Counted from the first letter of the stretch, positions 1 through 8,763 are shown. The stretch is DNA of 64,000 nucleotides from Rubellimicrobium rubrum (GCF_006152115.1 NZ_VDFU01000012.1:1-64000); one strand, 5' to 3'. Translations and numbers: made by a program. The notes: generated by a model from the sequence alone, not told the origin.

Positions 1-14
1 CCCCCCCCCCCCCG

Positions 15-650
15 CCCGGAGAGACGCTCCGGCAGCAGAGCCGCTGGATCGCGCAGGACCAGCCTCTGCGCAACTTCGTCCTGAACGAGTCCCGAGGCGG
101 TGTCTTCCGGCACGTCAGTCTCTTCGCCCCGCCCAAGGACCCGCGCCCAGGCCGCCCTTATCATCATGGAGCCCGAGGACACGCCGCCGATGTCGGGGTC
201 GAACTCCATCTGCGTCGCAAAGCTGCTGCTCGACGGCAGCGTCCTCCCCTGCAGGAGTCAATGACGGAGCTGGTTCTGGAGGCGCCAAGACGCCTGGTCC
301 GCGTCCGGGCCGAGTGCCGGAACGGCAAGGCCGAGCGCATCTCCGTGCAGAACCTGCCGAGCTTCGCCCAGCGGCTCGCGGCCCCGCTGGAGGTGGAGGG
401 CTGGGCACGCTCACGGTCGGTACGGCCCATGGCGGCGACAGCTTCGTCTTCGTGGACCCGGCGGCGCTAGGGCTGTCGCTGACCCCCGGCGAGGCGCACG
501 ACATGGCGTATGCGTCAGCGACACCGCAACCGAGGCGCTGGGCTTTTCGCACCCCGAGAACCCTGATTCCTCTGCCTCTTCGCCGCCGGCCTGGAGCGTG
601 GCCCCGAGGAGCTGCGGGCCAAGGCGGCGGTGGCGATCCGCATCGGACGC
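15..650 (+). pseudogene. proline racemase / trans-3-hydroxyproline dehydratase family remnant
   Basis: Blocks of a proline racemase-family protein appear in order but in different frames: [16 protein letters not shown] (about 80-120), [15 protein letters not shown] (160-210), TELVLEAPRRLVRVRAEC (262-315), GTLTVGTAHGGDSFV (about 405-450) and FAAGLERGPEELRAKAAVAI (575-640). At least three frameshifts separate them, so the gene is dead. Intact relatives epimerise or dehydrate hydroxyproline and are about 340 residues long. The first 20 or so codons lie beyond the window start, which is a run of 13 C. It sits on the chromosomal side of the island's left attachment repeat. Family call is by recognisable sequence blocks; the exact substrate cannot be told. 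Confidence 0.75.
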
Positions 651-755
651 TCATGAACCGCATCCTGCTGGAGCACTACCACCTGCCAGCACCACTCGAG
701 GAGCAGGTCCCAACCTTCGTCGAGCACTACGACTACAGCCGCGCCCAGGAATTAG
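647..755 (+). pseudogene. IS3-type transposase C-terminal fragment
   Basis: The frame reads TLMNRILLEHYHLPAPLEEQ followed by VPTFVEHYDYSRAQE, which resembles the end of the integrase core of IS3-family transposases (usual form NRILLENYYLPGDLE..FVEHYNHRRYHESL). Only about 35 residues remain. It is fused directly to the end of the broken proline racemase-type gene and stops just before the tRNA-derived repeat, so this left border has been rearranged several times. Confidence 0.6.
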
Positions 756-769
756 CAGGATTCGAACTG

Positions 770-813
770 GTAGCGGAGGAGGGATTTGGACCCCCGACAC
801 GCGGATTATGATT
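770..813. repeat. attL: left attachment site (attL-like): partial copy of the tRNA-Met 3' half
   Basis: These 44 bases match 46042-46085 in the same orientation with two differences (a to g at 789, a to g at 802). They cover the tRNA-Met sequence from the anticodon region to the 3' end. The copy at the other end is part of a complete tRNA gene, so this one is the duplicated core left by site-specific integration. The integrase gene begins about 80 bases inside it, as is usual for tRNA-targeting islands. Confidence 0.9.
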
Positions 814-894
814 TCGTCGGTATATAGTTCCCACGACTTCCTTTTGTTCGATATCCAAGCGATACTCTATGTTCATGGATCTCAAAGTATCCTC

Positions 895-2112
895 ATGAAC
901 TCATGGGCACGCACAATTTCGCACAAGGAACGCACAAGATTGGCCACCCGGTTAAACGAAAAGAAGGCCGCGGATCTTCGCCCCAAGGCGGAGGGCTACG
1001 AGGTCCGAGACGAGGTTGTGCCGGGGCTGGTGCTCCGGGTGGGCAAGAAGGGCATCAAAGTCTGGGACGTGGTGGTCCAGACCAGCCCCAAGTCACGCCA
1101 GCGCATTCGGCTAGGCACCTTCCCCACCCTCTCAGTCAAGGACGCCCGTAAGGCTGCCGAAGTAGCTAAAGAGACCGCTTCCCGGCCCGGACGGTCCCGA
1201 GAGCTGCGCACAGTGGGCGAGCTCTTCGAGCGCTACGCCGCCGCGCGCGCCCCGCAGATGCGGGCCTGGCATGATGTGCAGTCGGCCTGGAAAGTTTGGG
1301 GCGAGGCCCGGCTGGCTCACATCCGGCTCACGGATCTGTCTGTGCACCATGGGCTGGACCTGCGTGACCACGTCGCCCTCCACTCCTCGCCCCTTCGGGC
1401 GGCCAGCGTCATCCGATACCTGCGACCCATGTTCGCCTGGGCCGCTGACGAGCGGATCATTGACGTGAGCCCCTGGGCTACGCTGAAGGCGCGCGAGAAG
1501 GCCGAGGCTCGGGAGCGCGTCCTCTCCCCGGCAGAGTGGAAGGGTGTGTGGCAGGCAGCCGTCCAGGAGCCCTACCCTTTCGGTCCCTTTGTCCAGGCAC
1601 TCATGCTCTCGGGCCAGCGCCTGAGCAATGTGGCTGAGATGCGCTGGGACGAGATCCATGGTGATGTTTGGGTGATCCCGCGCGAGAAGATCAAGGCGAC
1701 CCGAACGGAGAAGGCGGCCGCCCACGAGGTCCCGCTCTCGGGGGTGCTGAGGGCGCTCATCGCGGAGCAGCCCCGGCTAGGGCCTTTCGTCCTCACCACG
1801 CGAGGCGATCGGCCCATAAGCCCTGGATCGCGACAGAAGGACCGGATCGAAGCGGCAGTAAACAGTGCGGCGACCCTGACCAAAGGACGGCCACTCGAGC
1901 CTCGCGAAACTCTGAGCAACTGGCGGTTCCATGACTTACGGAGGACGGCGGCGACTCTGATGACTGGAGGCGGAGTGTCACGCTTCATTGTGGAGCGGGT
2001 GCTGGGTCACGCCGACCGGGGCGTAACCGCCATCTACGACCGGAACCTGTATCGTGAGGAGAAGAGGACGGCACTGGAGGTGCTCGCGGCGACGGTGGCC
2101 TCAGTGGACTGA
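895..2112 (+). CDS. int: P4-type tyrosine integrase
   Basis: Site-specific recombinase expected to insert and, with an excisionase, remove the island at tRNA-Met. From ATG 895 it has 405 residues, the usual length. The N-terminal arm-binding domain (DUF4102-like, about 20-95) is followed by a SAM-like core-binding domain (105-200) and the catalytic domain, with Arg242 in SGQRLSNVAE, His346-x-x-Arg349 in FHDLRR, His372 in VLGHAD and nucleophile Tyr381. All catalytic residues are present, so it could be active. The start is uncertain: TTG 940 has a better ribosome site (AAGGAA at 925-930), and three CGCACAA repeats lie between the two starts. Confidence 0.93.
   Translation: MNSWARTISHKERTRLATRLNEKKAADLRPKAEGYEVRDEVVPGLVLRVGKKGIKVWDVVVQTSPKSRQRIRLGTFPTLSVKDARKAAEVAKETASRPGRSRELRTVGELFERYAAARAPQMRAWHDVQSAWKVWGEARLAHIRLTDLSVHHGLDLRDHVALHSSPLRAASVIRYLRPMFAWAADERIIDVSPWATLKAREKAEARERVLSPAEWKGVWQAAVQEPYPFGPFVQALMLSGQRLSNVAEMRWDEIHGDVWVIPREKIKATRTEKAAAHEVPLSGVLRALIAEQPRLGPFVLTTRGDRPISPGSRQKDRIEAAVNSAATLTKGRPLEPRETLSNWRFHDLRRTAATLMTGGGVSRFIVERVLGHADRGVTAIYDRNLYREEKRTALEVLAATVASVD
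910..937. repeat. three CGCACAA repeats, candidate arm-type integrase sites (left end)
   Basis: CGCACAA occurs at 910-916, 920-926 and 931-937, so starts are 10 and 11 bases apart, about one helical turn. The same heptamer occurs twice in the same orientation near the right end (45973-45979 and 45985-45991). Short direct repeats near both ends of an integrated element are typical arm-binding sites of tyrosine integrases. That they bind this integrase is an inference. Confidence 0.4.
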
Positions 2113-2218
2113 GGCTACATGTCAACCTGCTGTGTACCGTCACCTACCTTCCACGACCCAGGTTGGCCGGGTCTTGCCACGAGTATATGGCAGCCCAGCA
2201 TAAGCTAGGGGGGCCGGC

Positions 2219-2809
2219 ATGGATAAGCCAATCTCGTTCGAGGACGCCGTGACGTATGCCCGCGGTATAATTGCGTGGCGTTTGCAGGAAGGACCACTGT
2301 TTAATCCGAACTCGCTCAATCCGAACACGGTTCTGGCCCACAGCCTTCAGAGTGACGGCTACATCCTGTTGCTCAAGAACCCCGAACAGCTTGTTGAGGA
2401 GGCTCAGCACGACTCCAAGAAGTATCTGGCACTCCAGTACGGCATCGCCAAGATGCTGTATCTGAGGAAGCCCCTCCCGCCGGTAGCTCTGACGTGGCTA
2501 GTAGACCATCTTCAAGGCAGGACTTGGGCGCCCAAAATGAAGCAAGGTCGCCCACGAAGCATCACTGCACACGTCTGGATCTACTTTTTGATCGAGTCCC
2601 TGGTCAAACGCGGGCTCACGGCCACTCGCAATGAGGAACCCGGTCGACGCAGTCAGGCTGCGCGCGCTTCTGCCTGCGATGCAGTTGCTTTGGCGCTGAA
2701 CGAGGTTGGCCACAGCGTCCGGACATACAAGAGCGTCAAGGAGATTTGGGAGAAGGTCCCCAAGCTCCGGAACTCAGAGGGCCTGATCGAGCCCGGCTCT
2801 ATCTATTAG
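2219..2809 (+). CDS. uncharacterised protein, 196 aa
   Basis: Begins at ATG 2219 with a strong upstream purine run (AGGGGGG, 2207-2213). I do not recognise the family. The protein appears soluble and mostly helical, with no signal peptide or membrane segment. A central WAPKMKQGRPRS segment is basic. It sits between the integrase and an AlpA-like DNA-binding gene, so it probably belongs to the mobility or control module of the island. Confidence 0.7.
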   Translation: MDKPISFEDAVTYARGIIAWRLQEGPLFNPNSLNPNTVLAHSLQSDGYILLLKNPEQLVEEAQHDSKKYLALQYGIAKMLYLRKPLPPVALTWLVDHLQGRTWAPKMKQGRPRSITAHVWIYFLIESLVKRGLTATRNEEPGRRSQAARASACDAVALALNEVGHSVRTYKSVKEIWEKVPKLRNSEGLIEPGSIY

Positions 2810-2901
2810 GTCGCCGTAGAATCATTTCTTTTTCCGGCCACGAACACCGGGGGACGGGGCTGTAATCCAATGGACATCGTAATCCATCGGGAAGAACTGC
2901 C

Positions 2902-3183
2902 GTGGCCTACCGCCAGAAGACTGCATCCCATCCTCCGACGTGCCAAGGGCCGCGCCCAGCGACTTCAACGCCGGCCAAGGCGGAGATCGCCTACCCGGAT
3001 TATATGAACCCTCCCCAGGCAGCCCAGTACTCGGGCGGCCTGTCCACCTCGTTCCTCGCCAAGCTGCGCATGGAGAAGAACCGCCACCGCGGTCCCGCCT
3101 TTGTCAAAGTCGGCCGGGCCATACTCTACCGGAAGGCCGACTTGGACCACTGGCTCGCCTCGCTTATTGTAGAGGTCGAGTAA
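2902..3183 (+). CDS. AlpA/excisionase-like helix-turn-helix protein
   Basis: 93 residues from GTG 2902. Residues from about 32 onward read YMNPPQAAQYSGGLSTSFLA..GPAFVKVGRAILYRKADLDHWLAS, the winged MerR-like HTH_17 pattern (choose layer, recognition helix, 'vGr.i.Y...dLd.WL'). Proteins of this kind act as excisionase or integrase regulators in P4-like elements. It precedes a closely spaced gene (4 bases) and the RepA-like ATPase, and may control excision together with the integrase. The N-terminal 30 residues are low in structure. Confidence 0.75.
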   Translation: MAYRQKTASHPPTCQGPRPATSTPAKAEIAYPDYMNPPQAAQYSGGLSTSFLAKLRMEKNRHRGPAFVKVGRAILYRKADLDHWLASLIVEVE

Positions 3184-3187
3184 GCTG

Positions 3188-3595
3188 ATGCGTGCGCTCT
3201 CCCCTTACACCAAAGCCGCTCATCTGGCTGTCGCTCATATGGTGGCCAACACCCTGACCCTTGCAGACGATAAAGGCCTGCGGGCCTTTTGGGGCCTTTG
3301 CCTCGTACTGCGCAAAAAGCTCAGCTCATCCGAGCGCCAGGGTCTGGCCTGGGCCGCGCTAATGGCCTGCAACGACGATGAGGCTCAGAGTATAGCTGAG
3401 GCTGTCCTGACGCCCGAACTCGGCATTGGCTGGCCCTTGCCGCCGTTCGATGGAGTTCTGGAAGAGGCGGTCTTTTGGGCTGACTTCGCCTCGCAGGAGG
3501 AGTTGCGGGCCTACGCCTTCTCATGCCTCGACCGGCTCTCGGCTGAGGAGCGTCGCGCCATCTGGCGGGCGCTCGACCGGCAGGTCGCAGCATGA
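3188..3595 (+). CDS. uncharacterised protein, 135 aa
   Basis: ATG 3188 follows the HTH gene by 4 bases, and the stop overlaps the next start by 4 bases (ATGA at 3592), so the three genes form one translationally coupled unit. The product is soluble, rich in Ala and Leu, with a repeated AxAWAALM / AVFWADFASQEEL helical character. No family recognised. By context it may assist the RepA-like ATPase encoded next. Confidence 0.65.
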   Translation: MRALSPYTKAAHLAVAHMVANTLTLADDKGLRAFWGLCLVLRKKLSSSERQGLAWAALMACNDDEAQSIAEAVLTPELGIGWPLPPFDGVLEEAVFWADFASQEELRAYAFSCLDRLSAEERRAIWRALDRQVAA

Positions 3596-4788
3596 ACCTG
3601 ATGACCGACTTTGGCGGCATGGCCGCTCAAATTGACCGCCACCGTGCCGAGATGGGACAGGACCGGCATGGGGAGGTGGTTCAATTGCTGCCCACCCTCT
3701 TCGTCTGGCGTGACCCCGCGACTATTCCACCACGGCCTTGGCTTTACGGCCACCACCTCCTGCGCCGACAGATGTCGGTCACCGTCGCGCCCGGGGGTGT
3801 GGGCAAATCGTCTCTGACCATCGTGGAAGGGCTTGCCATGGCCTCGGGCCGCCCGCTCCTGGGGGACCGGCCCACTGACTGCCTGCGGGTCTGGCTGTTC
3901 AACCTGGAAGACCCTCGGGACGAATTGGAGCGCCGTGTCATAGCAGCCATGCTCCACCACCGCATCGCTCCGGAAGAGGTTGAGGGACGGCTGTTTCTAG
4001 ACACCGGGCGCGAACAGCCGCTTTGCACCGCAGTGCAGGGCCGCAATGGAGTCCAAATCCTGCAGCCTGTCCTCGGCCGGCTTGAGGCGCAGTTGCGCAC
4101 ACGCCAGATAGACGTCTTCGTGGTGGACCCGTTCATCTCCTCGCACTCGGTCCCCGAGAACGACAACGGGGCTATCGACCGGGTGGCAAAGGAGTGGGCC
4201 GCACTCGCCGAGCGGTGCAACTGCGCGATAGAGCTGGTTCACCACACCCGTAAGCTCAACGGCGAGGACGGGACTAGCGAGAGCGCCCGAGGCGCGGTTG
4301 CGCTCTTGGCCGCCGCACGGTCTGGGCGCGTGCTCAACCGGATGAGCGAGACTGATCGAGACAAGGCGGGCGTCAAGGACGACCCGGCTACTTACTTCTC
4401 AGTGACCCGGGACAAGGCCAATCTAGCACCGACGAGCCAAAGGGCCTGGCGGCGCATGGCGTCGGTGCAACTTCCGAATGGCGACAGTGTGGGTGTGGTC
4501 GAAGCCTGGGAATGGCCAAATGCCTTTGACGGGCTGACGGTAGCCAACCTGCTGGCAGTGCAGCGTGCCATCGATGGCAAGCACCCCAGAAAGGATCCTC
4601 AGTCGCAGGGTTGGGCGGGGTACATCGTTGCCAGCGTGCTGGGCCTCAATGCCGAGATGGACAAGGCTCGGATCAAGCAACTGCTCACCGGTTGGATCAA
4701 GTCTGGGGCCCTTCGCGAGGCGCTTATCCCTGACGAGAAGTCGCGGCCTCGCCCCTGTCTGGAGGTCGGTGAATGGGCCAGCGTCTAG
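3592..4788 (+). CDS. RepA-like AAA (AAA_25) ATPase
   Basis: 398 residues. Walker A is at 66-74 (APGGVGKSS), followed by a hydrophobic strand and Walker B ending in Asp179 (VFVVDPF). The sensor-like HHTRK follows about 40 residues later. This is the RecA-fold layout of hexameric helicase/RepA-type ATPases found in plasmids and integrative elements. The C-terminal third (from about 300) is a small helical region that could bind DNA. It would drive replication or partition of the excised element. The family call is firm; the exact role is inference. A large inverted repeat lies about 70 bases after its stop. Confidence 0.8.
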   Translation: MNLMTDFGGMAAQIDRHRAEMGQDRHGEVVQLLPTLFVWRDPATIPPRPWLYGHHLLRRQMSVTVAPGGVGKSSLTIVEGLAMASGRPLLGDRPTDCLRVWLFNLEDPRDELERRVIAAMLHHRIAPEEVEGRLFLDTGREQPLCTAVQGRNGVQILQPVLGRLEAQLRTRQIDVFVVDPFISSHSVPENDNGAIDRVAKEWAALAERCNCAIELVHHTRKLNGEDGTSESARGAVALLAAARSGRVLNRMSETDRDKAGVKDDPATYFSVTRDKANLAPTSQRAWRRMASVQLPNGDSVGVVEAWEWPNAFDGLTVANLLAVQRAIDGKHPRKDPQSQGWAGYIVASVLGLNAEMDKARIKQLLTGWIKSGALREALIPDEKSRPRPCLEVGEWASV

Positions 4789-4858
4789 ATTTCTCCACCA
4801 CCCAGAAGCGTAAGGTGGAGACAGGTAGGGAAGTGGGGCACATCGACGGGCTCTCCAC

Positions 4859-4903
4859 CTCTCCACCACCCCGCCCCTAAAGGGGCGGTGGGGTGGTGGA
4901 GAG
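4859..4903. repeat. long G/C-rich hairpin after the RepA-like gene
   Basis: Left arm CTCTCCACCACCCCGCCCCT (4859-4878) pairs with AGGGGCGGTGGGGTGGTGGAGAG after a 2-3 base loop, complete except for a 3-base bulge. CTCCACC also repeats upstream at 4794 and 4853. It is followed by no T-run, so it is not a standard intrinsic terminator. Because it follows a RepA-like gene, a replication origin or a protein-binding site is possible. Confidence 0.6.
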
Positions 4904-4985
4904 AGTACATCCCTCTCGCCCGTTCCCGGTGCGGGGGAGAATAGCCAGTGCACCAGCAGACGATCAACAATTCAGGACAGACATC

Positions 4986-5594
4986 ATGGGTGAGTGCACC
5001 ACGCACTGCCTCTCGGGCGCGCAGCTCGCCGCGATCCGCCACCAGGCCGGCCTCAGCCAAACGGACCTCGCTAAAGCTGCCGGCGTTGGCCGTCATGCGG
5101 TGAGCTACTGGGAGTGCAAGCAGGTCGTTCACATTCGGCAGCATGCTCCCCGACGCATGCTCGCTGCTTTGGGCGTGACCGCAGATCCTGCCGTATTTCC
5201 TGACACTTTCGCGCGCGCGGGCGCGGGCGCGCGGGATGGGGTCTTAGTCTCGGCGATGGAGCGGCGCGCGTTGGAGCGCCTTGAGGCGCGGCACGGCGCG
5301 CGACGGGCGCAACGCGCCGCTCAGGAGGCCGCCCGGGACTCGCCTCCTGACGTGGAGCCCTCAACCCCACCATCAGCGCAACGCGCGCGCTGCGGTGCTC
5401 TCACGCGCAAGGGCCTGCCCTGCCAGGCGCACAGCGAGCCCGGTAGGCGCCGCTGCAGGTTTCACGGCGGCAAGAGCACGGGACCAAGGACAGCCGAGGG
5501 CGTGGCTCGGATTGCCGAGGCGCAGCGCAAGAGATGGGCCGTCTGGAGAGCATCGATGCGGGACAAGTCGATCCTCTCAAGCGAGAGGTCCTGA
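4986..5594 (+). CDS. HTH protein with C-terminal HGGKSTGP zinc-ribbon-like motif
   Basis: 202 residues from ATG 4986. Residues 9-46 (LSGAQLAAIRHQAGLSQTDL then AKAAGVGRHAVSYWE) form an Xre-type helix-turn-helix. A low-complexity, basic linker rich in Ala/Arg follows (75-130). The end has C136-G-A-L-T..C146..C157-R-F-H160-G-G-K-S-T-G-P-R-T, a Cys/His cluster common in phage and integrative-element proteins. It is probably a regulator of the element. The DNA of the linker is an unusually GC-rich run (about 5210-5330, GCGCGCG tracts). Confidence 0.75.
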   Translation: MGECTTHCLSGAQLAAIRHQAGLSQTDLAKAAGVGRHAVSYWECKQVVHIRQHAPRRMLAALGVTADPAVFPDTFARAGAGARDGVLVSAMERRALERLEARHGARRAQRAAQEAARDSPPDVEPSTPPSAQRARCGALTRKGLPCQAHSEPGRRRCRFHGGKSTGPRTAEGVARIAEAQRKRWAVWRASMRDKSILSSERS

Positions 5595-5947
5595 TCTCTC
5601 TACAGTATACTGCGCAAGCAGTGTTCTGCTTCGGGCTCCCCTAAGATGCTTTGTCACGCCTAACTTACCCTGCGGAGTCCGACGGAACCAGCTCATCACT
5701 CCCACTCAGACGGCTCCAACACTTCGGTGAATGCGGTTGCGCCAAGGCCTCAAGCGCGGTGGCGATCAGAGACGCCACGCCAGGGCTCGTCACTGGCCAG
5801 TGAGCTTTTCGTTCTCCCGGGCCTAGCGGGCGGTTGCCACTTCGAGGCTCCAAAGCTCAGACTCCAGTTGGGCCGTGGCGAAGGAGAGGAGTTGCCGTGC
5901 AGACCGTGTTGCGTCCGGGAGCGGGGCATCCGGATCGAGAGGACACC
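5595..5947. other. intergenic stretch without a recognisable gene
   Basis: I see no gene with coding character here. The last part (from about 5890) may be the upstream part of the decayed IS110 transposase that follows. No promoter or terminator stands out. Confidence 0.4.
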
Positions 5948-6408
5948 ATGGACGAGGATCTCAGAGCCATGCTCGAGGCCCAGATCCGTCAGTTGGAGCA
6001 GCGCATACCGGCATCCTGGCTCAGGAGAACACCTTGGCTGCCAAGCTCGAGCTTCTTTGCTCCATTTCCGGGATCGGACCGGTTTCTGCGGCCATGCTGC
6101 TGGCCGAGATGCCAGAGCTCGGCCGGATGACGGCGGGCGAGGCGGCCTCAATGACCAGGCTGGCGCCCGTGCCGCAGGACAGCGGAGCGATGCGCGGCCG
6201 CCGCATGATCGCAGGAGGACCACGCGCCTTGCGGCAGGTGCTCTTTCAAGCCGCTCTCGCAGCTGCATCTCACAACCCACTCCTGACGGTTGGGGCCAAG
6301 CGCCTCCAAGAAAAGCAAGCCACACAGGCTGGTCCTCGTCGCCCTTGCTAGGCGGCTCATCACCGTCGCAAATGCGATCCTGAAAAGCAGAACCCCATGG
6401 CAGCGCTA
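5948..6408 (+). pseudogene. IS110-family transposase C-terminal remnant
   Basis: MDEDLRAMLEAQIRQLEQRI (one frame) continues in another frame as LELLCSISGIGPVSAAMLLA..APVPQDSGAMRGRRMIAGG..LRQVLFQAALAAASHNP, the Transposase_20 domain that ends IS110 transposases. A third frame gives ALARRLITVANAILKSRTPW before the stop at 6408. At least two frameshifts (near 6010 and 6300) and the missing N-terminal DEDD domain show that it is inactive. Confidence 0.85.
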
Positions 6409-6513
6409 GCCCGGCACATCGACACAGTTGCTAGTCCATTGCTCGGTCCGTCCAACCTCAAGATATGCGCGGCGTCCTGTCGTCCTGCTGCCCCACTTAG
6501 GACATTCTCCCGT

Positions 6514-6570
6514 GACACCACCCATCAACCTTCGTGGGTGATGTCGGGAACCTTGCACTGACATCACCCA
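6514..6570. promoter_or_regulatory. perfect 11-bp inverted repeat, candidate operator or hairpin
   Basis: TGGGTGATGTC (6535-6545) and GACATCACCCA (6560-6570) are exact inverted copies 14 bases apart. A third, near-identical half-site GACACCACCCA lies at 6514-6524. The group is 40-100 bases ahead of the ATG at 6613. Repeated half-sites in this position suggest a repressor-binding site for the following gene, or an attenuating hairpin. Confidence 0.4.
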
Positions 6571-6612
6571 ACGCTGGTGCGCTGGGAGCAATGGAAGAGC
6601 CGAGACAACGTC

Positions 6613-7874
6613 ATGGTGGGTATGAGCTTCACGGAGCTTCACCTTTCCCCGGAGGTCTTGGCCGACCTGGACCTCCCGGAGGTCCGCTACGAGGTGCCGA
6701 CCGCCTATGCCGCGGTCTTTCCCATCGATCCACTGCACCTCCGCTGGACGCGATGCTCTTCGCACTTCAGCACCGAGCCGCTGACGGCAGGGCGGACTGG
6801 AAGAAGCTGGGAACGGTCATAGAGCGGCTCGCTCCTCTCGTCTGCCGAGACGTCAGTCTGTCCGAGTTGGACATCGATGATGCCGACTGGTGGATTGGAC
6901 TTGGGCGTGTGGACCTGCACGGGTCCATCATCACCATCCAGCGGGGCGACACTCTCATTGCGGCGTTCGACCGCCGGGACGACGGGCGGCTTCGCACAAC
7001 CGTCTACCACCCTCTGTGCGCGCGCGCGATCAGGTCAGTGATCGGCCTCGGTTCAAAGCCGCACCCCGAGCATGGCGTCAACATGCGCCCGGACAACTGG
7101 GACTACGCCGGCGACTGCGCAGCTCTGAATGGCAACGTCTACGCCGCAAAGGACGGCTGCACCTATCTGTCAAGCTGGCACAAGGGGCTCGGGGCGGACT
7201 GGGAGGGGCGTGATGATCCCGTGTGGATCCTAGAGCGCAAGAATGCGTGGCCTCGCTCGACCGGCTTTGTGGCTACCGAGATCAAGGTCTTTCGGCGCAT
7301 GACAGCTCTCATGGAGACGCTCCCCCCTTGCGAGGTGCCGCAAGCCGATGAGCTGCCCGAGGAGTATGCGCGTCCTCAGGCGAGGGTCCATGTGGCCGAC
7401 GCCGAGCCGCCACCTGCTCCCCTCACCAGCTACGATCTTTCAACCCAGGACGGCCGCCTTGGATTCTTTGTGGCCCTTTATGACGACTACCAGGAGGACG
7501 GTCTGCTCCCGGCCGTCAACCACGTCTGGGACAACCTAGCGAAGCCCAAGGGCGTTCGCTGCGCGCTCATGGCGCAGAAGGTGGGTAAGTCCGGCACCGG
7601 CCGGCGCGCCCTCATTCGCTTCATCAAGCGGTTCCTCCAGGAGATTCTTTATGAGTTCCACATCCCGGACCTCCCGCTCCAGGCGGACTACGCTTCCTTC
7701 GATGACTGGAATAGGGCCTGCCGTGCTATGTTCGCGGAGGTTGATGAACGATTGTTCGAGCTTCTTAGCCGTTACGAGGCCATTCTGGACGGCAGAGACC
7801 CTGAGGAGACCCAGGCAGCTCCGGCTGGGATCGTGATCAAGGGGCCTTGGGGTCGTGGCAAGCCGAACGCCTGA
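6613..7874 (+). pseudogene. uncharacterised gene with apparent frameshift
   Basis: From ATG 6613 one frame reads MVGMSFTELHLSPEVLADLD..LPEVRYEVPTAYAAVFPIDPL with good codon use, then loses sense. From about 6740 a second frame carries a long protein (ATG 6753, 374 residues) up to 7874: LQHRAADGRADWKKLGTVIE, then DNWDYAGDCAALNGN and IRFIKRFLQEILYEFHIPDL. The two halves look like one protein broken by a single indel near 6735-6750. Alternatively 6753 is the true start. No family recognised, and no signal peptide or TM segments. It lies among IS remnants. Confidence 0.55.
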
Positions 7875-7975
7875 AGTCGCGCCAAACGAGCTTTGGGCGG
7901 CGATGGAGCCGGTGCTGCCGCAAGAACCCTTTTCACATCATTCGTCCGTCGACCAAAGGCCGCGCAGCGGGACAG
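7870..7975 (+). pseudogene. IS5-type transposase N-terminal fragment
   Basis: The frame gives VAPNELWAAMEPVLPQEPFS, the start of the helix-turn-helix domain (DUF4096-like) of IS5-group transposases, and then diverges. About 25 residues survive. It is squeezed between the preceding uncharacterised gene and a broken GIY-YIG gene. Confidence 0.5.
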
Positions 7976-8025
7976 CTGATCCTGTGGCGCAGTATCACCT
8001 TGCGAGCAGATAGAAAGGCCTCCTC

Positions 8026-8418
8026 ATGCGCCCGAAGACAGTGACCATGCACTTCCCTTCGGGCATGTCGTCTCCCCTGCATGTTGTCAGCCTGTCCAAC
8101 TAGCACGGTGTGATCATCGCCTCGTCCCGCGAGCTCGTCACGCAGGCTCTCGAGAGACCGGAGGCCAAGCGTTGCGGCATCTACCTCCTCCTGGGCGAGG
8201 ATCAGGGGGGTGAGGTGGCCTATGTCGGCGAGACGGAAGAACTCGCGACGCGCATCAGGACCCATCTGGCGCGCAAGGCCTGGTGGAGCGATGTCGCGCT
8301 CATCACCACGAAGTCCGAGGACCTCAACAAGGCTCACATCAAGTACCTGGAATCCCGGATCCACGAGATGATCAAGGCGGCAGGGCGCGTCCGCCTGGAC
8401 AACGTGGCGCCTCGCTGA
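8026..8418 (+). pseudogene. GIY-YIG nuclease-like gene with in-frame stop
   Basis: From ATG 8026 the frame is open for 130 codons except for TAG at 8101-8103 (codon 26, LSN-stop-HGVI), probably a former TGG. After it, CGIYLLLGEDQGGEVAYVGETEELATRIRTH matches the GIY-YIG core (GIY..YVG..x..R..H). The C-terminal catalytic Glu is plausibly in YLESRIHEM. Such domains of this size occur in mobile-element endonucleases. The final codons overlap the start of an istB fragment, so the 3' end may be altered. Without stop readthrough a GTG start at 8110 would give a 102-residue product. Confidence 0.65.
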
Positions 8419-8683
8419 CCATCTCGCCCGGCTCGACCTCGTCGTGCTCGACGAACCAGGCTACCTCCCCTTCGCCCAGGCCGGAGGCCAGCTCCTCTTC
8501 CACCTCGTGAGCCGCCTCTACGAGCGGACCTCGGTGGTCGTGACCACCAACTTGGCCTTCGGCGAATGGCCGGCCGTCTTCGGCGACGCCAAGATGACAA
8601 CCGCGCTCCTCGAGCGCCTTACCCACCACTGTGACATCGTCGAGACCGGCAACGAGTCCTGGCGCTTCAAGACCCGCTCCTGA
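8408..8683 (+). pseudogene. IS21 istB (transposition helper ATPase) C-terminal fragment
   Basis: [74 protein letters not shown] is the IstB ATPase from Walker B (LVVLDE) to the C-terminus. Walker A and the N-terminal half are missing and istA is absent. The fragment abuts the end of the GIY-YIG gene. Confidence 0.9.
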
Positions 8684-8704
8684 TCCCAGCCCCTTCACCC
8701 GGAC

Positions 8705-8763
8705 CGAGGTGGGCCTGATCCGGCTCCGCCCCTGGTCAGCTGCACCGGATCAGGCCCACCTCG
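8705..8763. repeat. 19-bp perfect inverted repeat between two IS fragments
   Basis: CGAGGTGGGCCTGATCCGG (8705-8723) and its exact inverse at 8745-8763 flank a 21-base loop. The hairpin sits after the istB fragment and overlaps the truncated end of the IS256 gene. Two facing copies of an IS21 end region are the likely source. Confidence 0.55.

Noticed and set aside
770-813. A second tRNA gene at the left border
   Set aside because: Only the 3' half from the anticodon on is present; no acceptor 5' strand or D-arm precedes it.
4859-4903. Standard intrinsic terminator for the RepA-like gene
   Set aside because: The stem is strong but is followed by GAGTACATCC rather than a T-run, so it was kept only as a repeat.
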